Shown here: piece by piece, positions 13,501-24,598 of the stretch
How positions within the stretch are numbered: position 1 is the first letter of the stretch
How the letters are laid out: each line of letters begins with the position of its first letter
Assembly (NCBI RefSeq): GCF_900496995.4
Contig: NC_044004.1
Span: 80,359,538 to 80,423,537 of the forward strand
Length of the DNA stretch: 64,000 nucleotides
Direction of reading: 5' to 3'
Source: Aquila chrysaetos chrysaetos
Taxonomy: Eukaryota; Chordata; Aves; Accipitriformes; Accipitridae
The notes under the pieces: model-generated
The model's input: the letters and a program-made list of their open reading frames with translations, nothing else
Database searches by the model: none
What the model was told of the DNA's origin: nothing
Made by a program: the position numbers and the translations under genes

Positions 13501-14568
13501 CAAATTCACTGTGGCATTACAGTGACATAAGAGGAGGTTCCAGCGTTATTGTAAAATAGCAGTCATGTTGCGGTCATCTTAAATTGATACCTCTGTCCAG
13601 GTACATTAGGATCCCTTTTGGAGCTGCACTGCTGCTGTACGTAGTGTTACTATACTTGCTGAATCTGTCTGTATCTACCTAAACTAATAAACAAGAGCCA
13701 GTGTGTTCTTGTATGTGCTGTTACACAGAGAAAGTGTCAGTAGTTTAAGTATTCACATATCACAGCTATTGGTAATTGTATGAAAATCCAACTCAGTGAC
13801 ATACAGTGCCAAAACAGATATTAAATCAAACTTATATCTGAAGAGTACACATTTCTCACAATAAAATATATATTTTTATGTTTTATGGCATAACATTTAC
13901 TGCCTGAATTTGGATTATCTATTATACCGTTATACATATAACAGCAGGGCTCAAAATATTTTTATGTCTGAATAAGTTAATTTTCTTCATAATAAACATT
14001 AAAGATGCACTGCTGTATTTAATTCTGGAGAAAATGAAGGGCAAAGACGTAGAGAAGTGGTTACAATAGGTTTAAAACTGCTCCTGCTATGCAGAATTGA
14101 ACACTAAACAAATGAAGTTTTATGGAAAATCAGTTAATATTCAGTGATTCAAAATTTGGCTTTGTCAAGGACACATGAGCCAGACTCATTAGTTGCAAAA
14201 TGTTCATCACTCAAAAATATTCTACAGTATTTTTATTTAAGTATCGCATGAAAAAAAAATATGGCAGCTTGTAAACCATATATACACAAAACATCCAAGC
14301 TTGCTATTCAGGCTTATGAAGTGGAATCCTCCAGTCACAAGGACTGAACGTTACACCGTATTGAATATGCAGAACGTCATCCCAAATGTAGACTCTGGTT
14401 TCAAATGAGCTATGTAGCCTCGGTTAGAAATTTACAGTCTTGGGAAAGGCAGAAGTGCAGCACTCTCCTGGAGGAGGCAGAGGGGAACGGGACTCGGGAG
14501 GGTTCCTTGTTTGATACAGCTCACTGATTTCCACTTCAAACTTGCTTAGCTTACAAGTACAAATATGG
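7591..14568. other. Non-coding, no supported gene
   Basis: AT-rich sequence with many short overlapping frames, none recognisable. A 16-base A run lies at 8651-8666. A moderately GC-rich stretch at about 12060-12450 keeps two opposing frames open (12238-12450 plus, 12241-12528 minus), again a sign of composition and not coding. No tRNA-like or other small RNA structure was noticed. Confidence 0.5.
8651..8666 (+). repeat. Poly(A) run, 16 bases
   Basis: Sixteen uninterrupted A bases. No repeat body or poly(A) signal could be recognised beside it, so it is called only as a homopolymer. Confidence 0.9.
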
Positions 14569-14610
14569 TTTTCTTTCTTTGTTTTCTTTCCTTTTTTTCT
14601 TCTTTTTTTT
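14569..14610. repeat. Pyrimidine (T/C) tract
   Basis: An almost pure T/C tract of about 42 bases, broken only by one G, followed at once by ggcag. The combination looks like a splice acceptor (polypyrimidine then AG), but the frame after it (part of 14579-14812) has no recognisable product, so no exon is called. The minus-strand frame across it is Lys-rich because of the tract. Confidence 0.8.
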
Positions 14611-17588
14611 GGCAGCCTGCTCTGCACATTCACCCCAGGCTCTTGACAGTCAACCTGGGTTCTTTCCATTTCATGTCTCATTGCTGGTAATAGAGTCTCT
14701 GCAGGCTTTATTATGCCTCCAACACATCTCTGTGTGGTTGTCTTCAGATTATGCCATCAGTGACACCTGTGCAACCCCATTAATCTTCAGTGGTGTGGTT
14801 ACAGTATTGTGAAAGGCATAATGAAAAGACGGTTGTAGTTTCTTTGTGTACAGGAGAGCAAAACTTGAGTCCTCAGAGCATTTCCTGCTGACAATGTGGG
14901 CTGCCTGACTTAACATATGAAGTGGGAAACAAGTGAGCCAGTTTCAGCTTGTGAAATCAGATTTGGGGAGAAAACAGTGCAAACATTTACTTCAAAACTA
15001 AGAAATGTTAAATAGAAATCTATAACCTGGTGTTGTCACTACATAGAAATCCATGCCAGTATTAATTACCTGGTAAGTCCTGAGACCATTAGTGAATTTC
15101 TGTGTGTGAAGCGTTTTGTGTTTCCTTTATTTATTTATTTACTTATGAAAATCCAGACCACCGCGTGGGCATTTTCCGTAGCTGCCTCAGATTAGGAGCA
15201 ACTCTAGGGCTACTCTTGAGTTACGCTTGGGTCAGTTCATCTTGCCCAGCCTAAAGTTCAGTACAGTGTAAAGAGGTACGGAGGCTCTTTCCTGTCTGCT
15301 CCAACGAGATCCTCTTCACAGCCGGAGCCCTGGGCAGGTAGGTTCTGTATCCGACCGGCCTTTTCTCAGACAACAGAAGGCAAGTTTTGAGACTGACTGC
15401 CACTCTCAGTGGCTGAGAACTAACTTCTCTGGGGAACAAAAAAAAAAAAAGCCGTTTGTTTCAAGTCGAGCTTCAAGGGAATGAAAATAAAAAGAATTGG
15501 ATCAAAGGACAATAAATGCTGAAGAGACTTCTCTGAAAATGACAGTACCGTGCCAGTTCTTGAATGCCTCTCTGCAGTTAAATAAAGCAACAAACAAAAT
15601 TGCTCCGTAATGTCTTCTGCCTTGTGCATGCCTTGAGTCTCTTTCCGAATTAATTCTTTGCTGACCCACTCAGGCTCCAGGAGCTCAAACGATGCGGCTC
15701 TACGTGAGAGCAGAACCCAGAACTGGCTGCGAGCTGACAGTTTGGTGTCTTTGGGGCTGTGTTCAGCTCCAATGTCATGAGTTCTGGCAACAACATAGCA
15801 GCCTTGGTGAGCAAGCTGCTAGAGCACAAGCTGTTTTCCTAACCTGACAAGTAAAGTGTTTGCCGATGCAGATGGAAAGAAGATGATTTGAAGCTTGCCT
15901 AGTCTGCTGATGATTTTTCTCTGTTCAGAAATGCAAAGATTATTGAATAGTATAACAGAGAAGCTGAAACACTGTGCAGGGGACATATTGCCCTCTTTTT
16001 TCCCCTATTACATTAGATGGGAAAAAACCAGCAGGGCTGGAAGAAGAAATTGAGAAATGAGAGAAGACAGGAGCTCCCTTGCAGGCTTTTGTCACACAGA
16101 CTTCCTAAAATTGTCCTCGTTTCTGGAAGGGACAAATGGATTGTAAACACTGGAGGCTGAGTGCTCACAGAGACCCAGGAGCTAATTTATACTCACAGCT
16201 TCTGCTTTGCTGAGTATGCCTCCAACGGAGACTCTCCAAGCAACAGCTATTCTTAAGTGAATTATCTTCTCTGGTTTTCCTACATGGAAATCTAGCCACA
16301 GGGAAAGGTAACCCTTCCAAGCCAGTCGTACCCCAAACAGTCCCAAAACTCCGAGAATCTCTTTTTGTATGGAGCTGCTGCTGAACTGCATCTGCTCCTC
16401 AGAAGGTGTCGTGACAGCTGCATCAATCCCTCCTGTTGAAAAGGCAACAGCTAAATATATGCTTCCTTGAGATACATACATCAGCTTGAGATCAAAAAAG
16501 ACCTTTGAAATAGGGATGATAAACCACAGGTATGTCTTCAATATACTGCAGATTGCTTTCTGCAGCGTGCTACTCCTCGTGTTATAAGCGATTTTTCTAG
16601 GATAGGGAAAACTCCTTCTTTATGCCTCCGTTGCTTCTGCCTCTTTTTTGCATCCCCGTAGAGTTGGCCATGGCAACCTGTCCCTAGTTTTTCAGTCAGG
16701 TCAGATTTGTTATCACTAATTTGCTGAGTGATAGTCTGTTTATAATTTCTTGGAAGATTTCACAATGTGTCATGCAAGAGGCAAAATTAGTTTCCGTAAC
16801 TGCTTTTGTTTCAGATTTGCATGTTTTCCAGTTTCTGAATATTTCTTCTTTTTTTTTGCCATTGAGTTACTTTCAGTGAATAACTCCACACATATTTGCA
16901 TTGAATCACTGCAAATGCATCTATTCTTTTAAATATTTGACAGTGTAAAATTTCATAAAGCTATTATCTAGCTAATTTAGAAATTTCCAAACAATGAATA
17001 ATTCTTCAACCTTGAGACACTTGAAGAAATAGCTTGGGATTTTCAAAATTATTTTTAATTTCTTGTAAAAATCAGTGATGTTTTTAATGTACTCATCCAG
17101 AATAGAGGAAGGCAAATAAAACTTTGACAGTTTTTCCTCTTCTTCCACCCAATATAGTAGTAGGTGTATATGTGTATTTTATATCTAGCTTTCTCCATCT
17201 GTTTATCTATGAATATCAGTGTCCTTATCTATGTTCAGTTTATTTAAAAATGCAAAAGGAATGGAATTATTATATATGTTCTTTGGAAATAAGTTACCAT
17301 GTATTTTGCCTGGATACCAGCATAATACTTCTGATCCTTTGAAAATAACGATTATGTATTGATAGCATTCTATTGAACCTTTTTTAAAGCAAAGAATACA
17401 CATTTTTCAATAGTATTTGCTAGTGTTTCCATTTTTACTCTTACTTTTAAAGCAGAATTTCAGCAACTGTCCCTGTTATTGCTAGGCTGATCCTGGTCCT
17501 AACGAAATGCCTGTGCTATGAAGCAATTCAGTAGGACCATGCTCAGTAGAGGGAGGTGAAAGATAAAAGTAAATTTTCTGTGCAGAAT
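14611..17588. other. Non-coding, no supported gene
   Basis: A minus-strand frame of 119 codons (16182-16541) is the longest here. Its translation has hydrophobic segments but no motif or family that I recognise. The stretch at about 15150-15460 is slightly richer in CpG than its flanks. No repeat family is visible. Confidence 0.5.
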
Positions 17589-17624
17589 CTTTTTTTCTTT
17601 CTTTCTTTTTTCTCCCTTCTTTTC
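17589..17624. repeat. Pyrimidine (T/C) tract
   Basis: About 36 consecutive T and C bases with an irregular CTTT pattern. It is a simple low-complexity tract with no attached retroelement body recognised. Confidence 0.85.
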
Positions 17625-19797
17625 AAAAGCCATCCCAGGTAACCTTCTCATCATTTTCTAATGTTTTCTTGATGTGATCCAACTGAGTATTGCTGAGAGT
17701 ACTGAAAATTTGGCTAGAAGCAGAAGCTGGTAGGAACCCATTACTTCACTAGACACAATCCACAACCTTCCAGGTGCTTATGTCTATTTAAGACATACAT
17801 AGATATTAACTGTCATGTCTATATTCTACTGGTGTTCCTTCTGTAAGTGGGAAATGTGCTGGGAGGAAACAAAATGCTTGTTTTCAGTCCTTAAATATGT
17901 CACCTATTGTTTATTTTTCATGTTTCTACAAATATGTTTGTCATGTACCTAGTTTATGTAATAATTTATAATATAGTAGAATTAAGGAATATATAAATGC
18001 TATTTTAAAATAAGACTTCCCCCCCCCACACACTGGTAAATTAGATGGTATCACATGTTGACGTTAATTTGCATTTACAGATTCATAGTTTTCATAGCCA
18101 TCTTTCTGAAAACAGAATTCAGAAATAGCAGTAGAAATGAGACAAATGAACATTTCTATGACTATATGTATTTTGAAATTAATATAGCAAAGCTTAGAGC
18201 ATTAACCCTACTCCCAAAGCACACCTTCAGAGTGGAAAGTAAGTGAAATAAGCGTGGCAGTAATTCAGGTTACTTGAGTGACCTGGTAGGTTTTGGCTGT
18301 CTGATCAAATATGCGACTCCACGAAAATAATAGTCACTTTTGTTTATGGTTTAAAAGCAAAGTGGAAGCTTGTTAAGATTAGTTGCAGAAGTCTGAACTT
18401 GAGTAGTCTTGAATGATAGGCTCAAAGAAATGATAAATCCTTTGGAATCTAGAGTTATTCATTAGCTGGCAGAATGGAAGATGGAAGCATATCATAAGTA
18501 TCAGGGAGAACTGAGGGGAAGAACAAATTTTAAAACCTAGTTCAGGCATATTTCAGAACAAGTTTAGAGGCTTAATTTATAGAAGATCAGATCTACAAAT
18601 TGCGTAAAGCTTGACTGTGACAAAGAATTTATTACAAAAAGGTTTTCATGAAAACCTGCCTCCACCAGTATTGTATCAATTTTGTCTTTATTTTGAGGAT
18701 CAGGATATCATGAGCTGATTTAATGTCAGTTCAGTTAAGATCACAACTTGCCTTTCTATTCTGTAAATGCAGTCATCCTCCCAAGACTCCACTCTTTCAA
18801 TGAAACCACAAATCCAGAATAGTGTGGAAGTCCAATTCAGCTAACAATGTCCATTAAAGCCATTGAACAAAGGGTAAGAAAAATGTCTGGCATTGTGGAA
18901 AATAGCTAGCGTCTGCCTAAATAGATGTTTCTTTCTTTGCACTTTATTTAATAATTTGCTATGGTGGTTTTGGTTTTGCCTTTTAGGATGACAGACAGTG
19001 GTATTTCAGACTGAGACTCTGTCACTGTGTTTCTGATGGGAAAATTAGCACTTTTTTTTTTTTCTGCAGATGATGATGTGCTGTTAGTGGCAAAGCATTA
19101 TCTGTTCTGTCAACTAGCTTACTATGGACTGTGTTCTCTGATAAATGGAAGCTGGTTGGACTCTTTCCAAAAGCACTGTTGAGTTAGAAGTGAGGTTTGA
19201 TATAAGACCACAAGTCACTAAGAGATAAACTATTGTATATGTAATTAGGTTGATCAGTATTTCTAGGTCCTAGCATAGGTTAAATCATCTGTTAAGTGAA
19301 CATTCTACAGTACTCTATCCAACAATGTCTAGACGTATGTATGACGCCACAAAACACAGCACAGTGGTTATGAAACTAGTTTAAGCCTCCTGAGTAAGTG
19401 GTTATTAACCTGACAAATTACTGTTTTTCTCCCAATCATAGATATAAGCCCAGTTCTAATTATTTTTTTATTTTTAATAAGATTCTTACATGGATGGTAT
19501 TTGCTGCAAAAGACTTTATTATAATATATGACCATTCATGCATGCATATAAAATTTGAATTAATAGAAGCCATAGAGATGAGTCAGCATTGTAGATTTAT
19601 GTCTGTTTTAATGTAATGAGAAGGATCCTCTGAGAAGACAGAAAAAAAATGATTTATATTCCCATCATTTAAGAAGTGAAGCCCCTCTCAGCAGCACCTG
19701 AATACCTTTAAGGATATACAGGAGGACTTTTCATAAATTACCTAATGCATTTAAAATAAAGGTTATTCAGAGTAATTATGTAGAACAGTCCAATATA
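17625..19797. other. Non-coding, AT-rich, no feature seen
   Basis: Only short frames (at most 72 codons) are present. A run of nine or so C bases lies near 18020 and a 12-base T run at 19052-19063. Nothing else is recognisable up to the LTR. Confidence 0.5.
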
Positions 19798-20078
19798 GTA
19801 GGGTGGTTTGCTGGCTTTGGATGGGATAGAGTTAATTTTCTTCCTAGTAGCTGGTATAGTGTTGTGTTTTGGATTTAGGGTGAGAATAATGTTGATAACA
19901 CTGATGTTTTAGTTGTTTCTGAGCAGTGCTTATACTAAGTCAAGGACTTTCCAGCTTCTCATGCTGCCCTGCAAGCGAGAAGGCTGGGGGTGCACAAGAA
20001 GTTGGGAGGGTACACAGCTGGGACAGCTGACCCAAACTGGCCAAAGGGATATTCCATACTGTACGACATCATGCTCAG

Positions 20079-20086
20079 TATATAAA
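20079..20086 (+). promoter_or_regulatory. TATA box of the solo LTR (U3 promoter)
   Basis: The octamer tatataaa sits in the middle of the LTR, about 190 bases before the LTR poly(A) signal, where a U3 promoter is expected. Whether it is still active in the host is unknown. Confidence 0.7.
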
Positions 20087-20269
20087 GCTGGGGGAAGAAG
20101 GAGGAGGCAGGGGGACGTTTGGAGTGATGGCGTTTGTCTTCCCAAGTAACAGTTATGTGTGATGGAGCCCTGCTTTCCTGGGGATGGTTGAACATGAGAG
20201 CTGCCGATGGGAAGTGGTAAATGAATTCCTTGCTTCGCTTTGCTTGCGTGCACGGCTTTTGCTTTACCA

Positions 20270-20275
20270 ATTAAA
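20270..20275 (+). terminator. Poly(A) signal of the solo LTR (R region)
   Basis: The hexamer ATTAAA is followed by a T-rich stretch (ctgtctttatctcag, then ttttctcacttttgc), the usual layout of a retroviral R/U5 cleavage and polyadenylation region. It could end transcripts that cross the LTR in the + direction. Confidence 0.65.
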
Positions 20276-20395
20276 CTGTCTTTATCTCAGTCTGTGAGTT
20301 TTCTCACTTTTGCTCTTCTGCTTCCCACCGAGGGGGGAGCAAGTGAGTGAGCGGCTGTGTGGTGCTTCGTTGCCAGCTGGGGTTAAACCATGACA

Positions 20396-23300
20396 GGCGG
20401 GAAATTACTTGAGTCCATTAATTTCATTTGTGTTTTGTCAGAGAAAAATCAATTAGAGGTATACATCAGGGGATTGCACTTTCTCCAGAAAAGGTAGAGA
20501 ATGTGTAAGACCTCGTATGTGTGTGTAAGTTCCCCCAGATCACTGTTTGGTTAGGGGACTCCACGTGAACTGAGCTAACCCCAGCAGCTATCACAGGACC
20601 ACCGCCACAATAATCGGTAGGGCTTATCTGACTCCACTAAGATACTGTGCAAGTTCCTTACAGACTTCAGTGCCTTTACATGCACAACAAATCAGAGGCA
20701 GGGAAATGTTAAGAACCCCTTTATAAAGGAGGAGCTGAGACACAGAAAGACTAATGTACAGTGTGACTTGCATGGACTTTTAGGGTAGGATTCGTGCGGC
20801 CTTCTGCCAACTGAACTGGTACGTTCTGTACAAAGCCCTGTTTTGTTTTACACAGAAACAAAGTAAGGGAGATAGAAAGGTCCTTCATTTTTTTTCTTCC
20901 TTAGCTTCATCATGTAATACTCGCATGGTCTGGGGAGTCCAAAGTTTCTGTCCTTTCCCAATGCAAGTTTCCAAAACTTGAATCTTGTGCACAGCTAACA
21001 GCATGCCAGAAGAGTGCCCTAGCTGTATTACTACAGATTAGCCTGGGCTGTAAAAAAACCCTACTTCACCCTGTGAATCTGTGCCATTCAAATAGATCAT
21101 TAAAGATTTCCTGAGCCAGAGGAAGAATAACAGTATAACTTGCACAGTACCCTACATGGGACAGAAGAGATATGGGGTCAGTTCCTTTCCCAAGGACAAT
21201 TAAGATATGTTCTTTAGATTAAGCATGCACTGAATGAAATATGTAGACAACTGAACCCACAGCATGCTTTTCCTTGTGAATGCTAGATTCAAAAGCAGCC
21301 ATATAAAAGGGGAGCACCGTGACTTTATTTGCTAGATTCCTCTCATGTTTTTCAAAAAAATAAAGATGTTGGATGTGCCTGTGTTTGCCTGGAAGCCCTA
21401 TCCAGGGTCATCCTTAATGTGTATTCTGGACACAAAAAACAGGTGGAGAAATGCCTTTGTTTTTGAAGACTGAGGAGCATTTGCACAGACGCAAAATCAG
21501 ACATGTAGGAGTCTATGGGGTTATAAATAGCTGAGTCTGGGCATTTTGAGGATTGTAATTTTGGTTCTGGGTGCCTAAATGTCAGCTACAAATCAGTTTA
21601 TGCATGTAAAACTTACTGTGGATTTCATCCTAAATGGACTAGCAGTAAAAATCACACAAAAAGTCTGTGGAAAAACAGAGGTTATACTTACTAGGAGATC
21701 TACAGTTTTTATTAAGGGAACAAGCAAAATGTGTCACTCCCTTCTACCTCTTTCTCACCACTCCCAACCCTTTCAGATCCATCTACAAATTCTTCTGGAA
21801 TAATCTTCTCTGTAACTGCATCTCTGAAAATCTAGGTAAATAAAAAACTGTTCATAGATCTTCAGATTATGTAATAACAAAACCAAAAAGGAAAATAGAG
21901 TCAAAAAATGCCTGTTATGTGTTGCATGCCCTGGATTGTGCCATAAGGACATGTGGGAGGATTTGATAGCATGTTGCCTATTGGAACAGTGTTGCAAGAG
22001 GTAGATGGAACCGAGCTTTGTGAAGCTTCTTTCATACACCTGTTTGGGAATTCTTCCTGGAATGACCCCAAAGAGGTGCCAGATTTTGTTTTAGAGCTAG
22101 TTGGAGTGGCCCAACAGACATGTGTTGCCCTTGCATGTGCCATTACTTAATGCAGGAAAAAGTCATGCAACATTTTAAAAACAGGAATCAGAGCTCACTG
22201 TGAGACTTCATAGGAGGAGGAGGTGATAATCATTTTAAAACCAATTTAATTTACCTGTAGTTGCACTCTCATACCCACATACTCTCAGGCACCAACATAG
22301 GTGTGCCCCAGTGGTCTCTCCTGCATTCACGCACCAAGATGTACGTATCCAGGCAGCCTGGCCAAGATTCTTTGCAGTGCTGCAGAGGATGGGGACACCG
22401 GCTCGTACTGAAGTCCTCATCACATCTCCTGGACTGCTGCTCGGATTGCTGGTTGGCTCTTTTGGAGCCATAGAAGAGCTGGCAGCAATCAGTGTCTCTG
22501 CTCTGTACCACCTCTGGGAATCTTCAGGATTTACTCATTGTCCTTTTTCTCTGAATCTCTGTGTTGGGAGAAGCTGCATATAGGTACGCTGGAATTTTGA
22601 TAACCTGCTACTGTAGGAGTCATCAATACATGCCATAACTCAGGCCTTTCTTTTGCCCTGCCTGTTGATGGTTCCACACTCAAGACATTCATATTCATTC
22701 TCCACTCATATCAGCTCCAACATTTCTATTACAGCTGAATATCTGTGGACAGTCAAGGGGGTCTAGTCCTTTTGTTTGCTTCATTGCCCACACTTACGTA
22801 TCACTGTATATGTACCCAGAGTGGTTTGGTTTTTTTTTTTTCCTGGTTCAAGTTGGGTTGAAATGCCAAAATCATGGAAGTGTTTGTAAGCTAATAATTG
22901 AGAAAGTTTTTGGTGTTACGTCAACTGTGAAATTTCATTTTGATGCTGACCTTTCTGAAAATACTATTCAAAAAATACCGTTATTGATTTACATCTCTAA
23001 GCAAAAAGTAATATCAAGCCAAAATTTGGAACCTGTCATTTAGAAAATGTCAACATGGGATGTTGTGACAACTGTGAAACTTCTTTTCTGTTTAAATGAA
23101 AAAACTATCAAAATCAGCCCTTTCCTTCTGAACAGCTTCTTGGTTTCAGCAAATCAGCAACAGTACAAGTTCAAGCAAAAAGCACCCAGGAAGCTGTGAA
23201 AGTGATGCCCGCTGCCTTTTGCGGTACCTAGCCCTGAATTCTGGCGCATCCTGAAGTGAAGTCTCTGTGTTTGCAGAAGGGAAGAGCACAGAACGCTGGC

Positions 23301-24531
23301 ACACTTCCAGGTTTCCTTTGTATTGCACTGCGTTGTGTTCTACACAAGCTGCACGTGTGTTGGAAAAGCTGCTTCTTCCTTTTTTTTCCATGCAGAATTG
23401 TGTGTGGTAGGTATGTGGTCCTATCTGCCACACTATGTCAGCAGGAATCTCTTTCTCTATGATGTGTGAACTTCTTAGCATAGGTAAATGGGTAAATCAA
23501 GAACCCTGCAATCTTATTACATGTATCATTCAGTCTGTAATTTTTACAAGGATCAATAGAACAGCTTAGCTGTGTCACTGAAGCAGGTTTTGACAGCCAG
23601 CTCTAAACAAATAATCAGTTTTGGTTAAATTTAGGTCTGTCTACCTAGAAGATTGAGAGCAGGATTGCGTTCTTTTTTTTCCTCTTCCAAGCTAACCAAA
23701 CATTTTTCCATCTGAATTAGTGCAGTGCTCAGCCTGACATACCGAGTTAGAGGATATGGTAGGTTTGGCTTGTCATCATGACGCTTGCTTTAAGTAATGA
23801 CAGGATAAACCTATATCTCCATAGATCTGCAAAACGCCATGTTAGACAACATGCGTGATAGCTGTAGTTGTGTTGTTTATCTAGCTGTTGTTGGCTTAGT
23901 GTTCACCATGTGTAAGTGAGAATGGCTTAGCTTCCAGGATTGCTTTATTAAGCATCTTTACTATATAAGCATCTTTTTCCCAATTTCCAAATAAACTGTG
24001 GTGGTGGGGAACCAAAATGTCATATCTTGAAAGAAGGATGTGAAAGGATGCTGCTTTTCCCTTTGTTTTAACTTTATTTTCTGCTTACCATCCCTTGCCT
24101 TTGAAATTAGAGAAAGAGAAACCATCTAACATGTCACCAAAATAATATAGTAAACAAGCATTCTATCTGTCCAATAAGAGCTTGAAATGTATTACTAAAC
24201 TAACTCAAAACATCAGTGACTTCCTCACCAAAAAATGTGGGTAATGTCACCGCATAGTGTAATCTGGAGGAAGCCAAACAAGATACCACATGCATCTGTG
24301 GGTAACAGACCCATGTCTCCAGTTCAGGACTGAACAGAGACTGTCAGCAATCAGTTCCACAGGTACTACATACAAACAAAACCTCCATAGTTTAAATTTT
24401 TCGTTGAATTGACTGACTAAAGGCCTCGAGAGTGATATATGGAATTTGTAGTTGACGCCCATGCAAATCACGCAGTTAAACTGATTTTTGCCTTTCAAAA
24501 TTATCACTGTCAAAATTGACTATGTCATTGC
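20396..24531. other. Non-coding; cluster of short unrecognised open frames at 21.9-22.6 kb
   Basis: No gene is supported. Between 21901 and 22583 several overlapping frames stay open on both strands. The plus-strand ones are 21953-22150 (65 codons) and 22311-22583 (90 codons), in different frames. Their translations look mixed and protein-like, but I recognise no family and see no splice structure joining them. Frames at 23146-23481 overlap on both strands and are also unsupported. Confidence 0.45.
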
Positions 24532-24598
24532 CCCATTCCCTTTTCAAATAGATGATAATTTTTTTTCCCTTCCCATTCCCTTTTCAAATAGATGATAA
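24532..24598. repeat. Tandem duplication, 27-base copies at a 40-base period
   Basis: A 27-base segment starting cccattcccttttcaaatag is found at 24532-24558 and again at 24572-24598 with no mismatch. The 13 bases between are T-rich. Perfect identity suggests a recent local duplication. Confidence 0.95.

Larger units (their letters stand above)
19798..20395 (+). mobile_element. Solo LTR of an avian endogenous retrovirus (probably ERVL-like)
   Basis: About 595 bases match, from memory, an LTR type widespread in bird genomes. The 5' part begins near gggtggtttgctggctttgg and continues through gggatagagttaattttctt. The middle has a TATA box (20079-20086), followed by a segment starting gctgggggaagaaggagg. 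The 3' part has an ATTAAA poly(A) signal (20270-20275), a T-rich downstream region and a terminal ggttaaaccatgaca. TATA before poly(A) sets the + orientation. The exact 5' edge is uncertain (19798 to 19804), and the expected TG start may be mutated. No target-site duplication is clear. There is no second LTR, primer-binding site or gag/pol/env sequence nearby, so it is a solo LTR left by recombination between two LTRs. Assignment to the ERVL class is from memory. Open frames across it (19913-20149, 19930-20253, 19959-20270) are not genes. Confidence 0.88.

Noticed and set aside
14569-14620. Polypyrimidine tract followed by AG as a splice acceptor
   Set aside because: The downstream frame has no recognisable product or donor site, and such tracts are common by chance.
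16182-16541. Minus-strand 119-codon frame with hydrophobic segments
   Set aside because: No recognisable family, no upstream promoter or splice signals, and within chance length for 64 kb.
19913-20270. Open frames of 78-107 codons
   Set aside because: They lie entirely inside the solo LTR, which is not coding.
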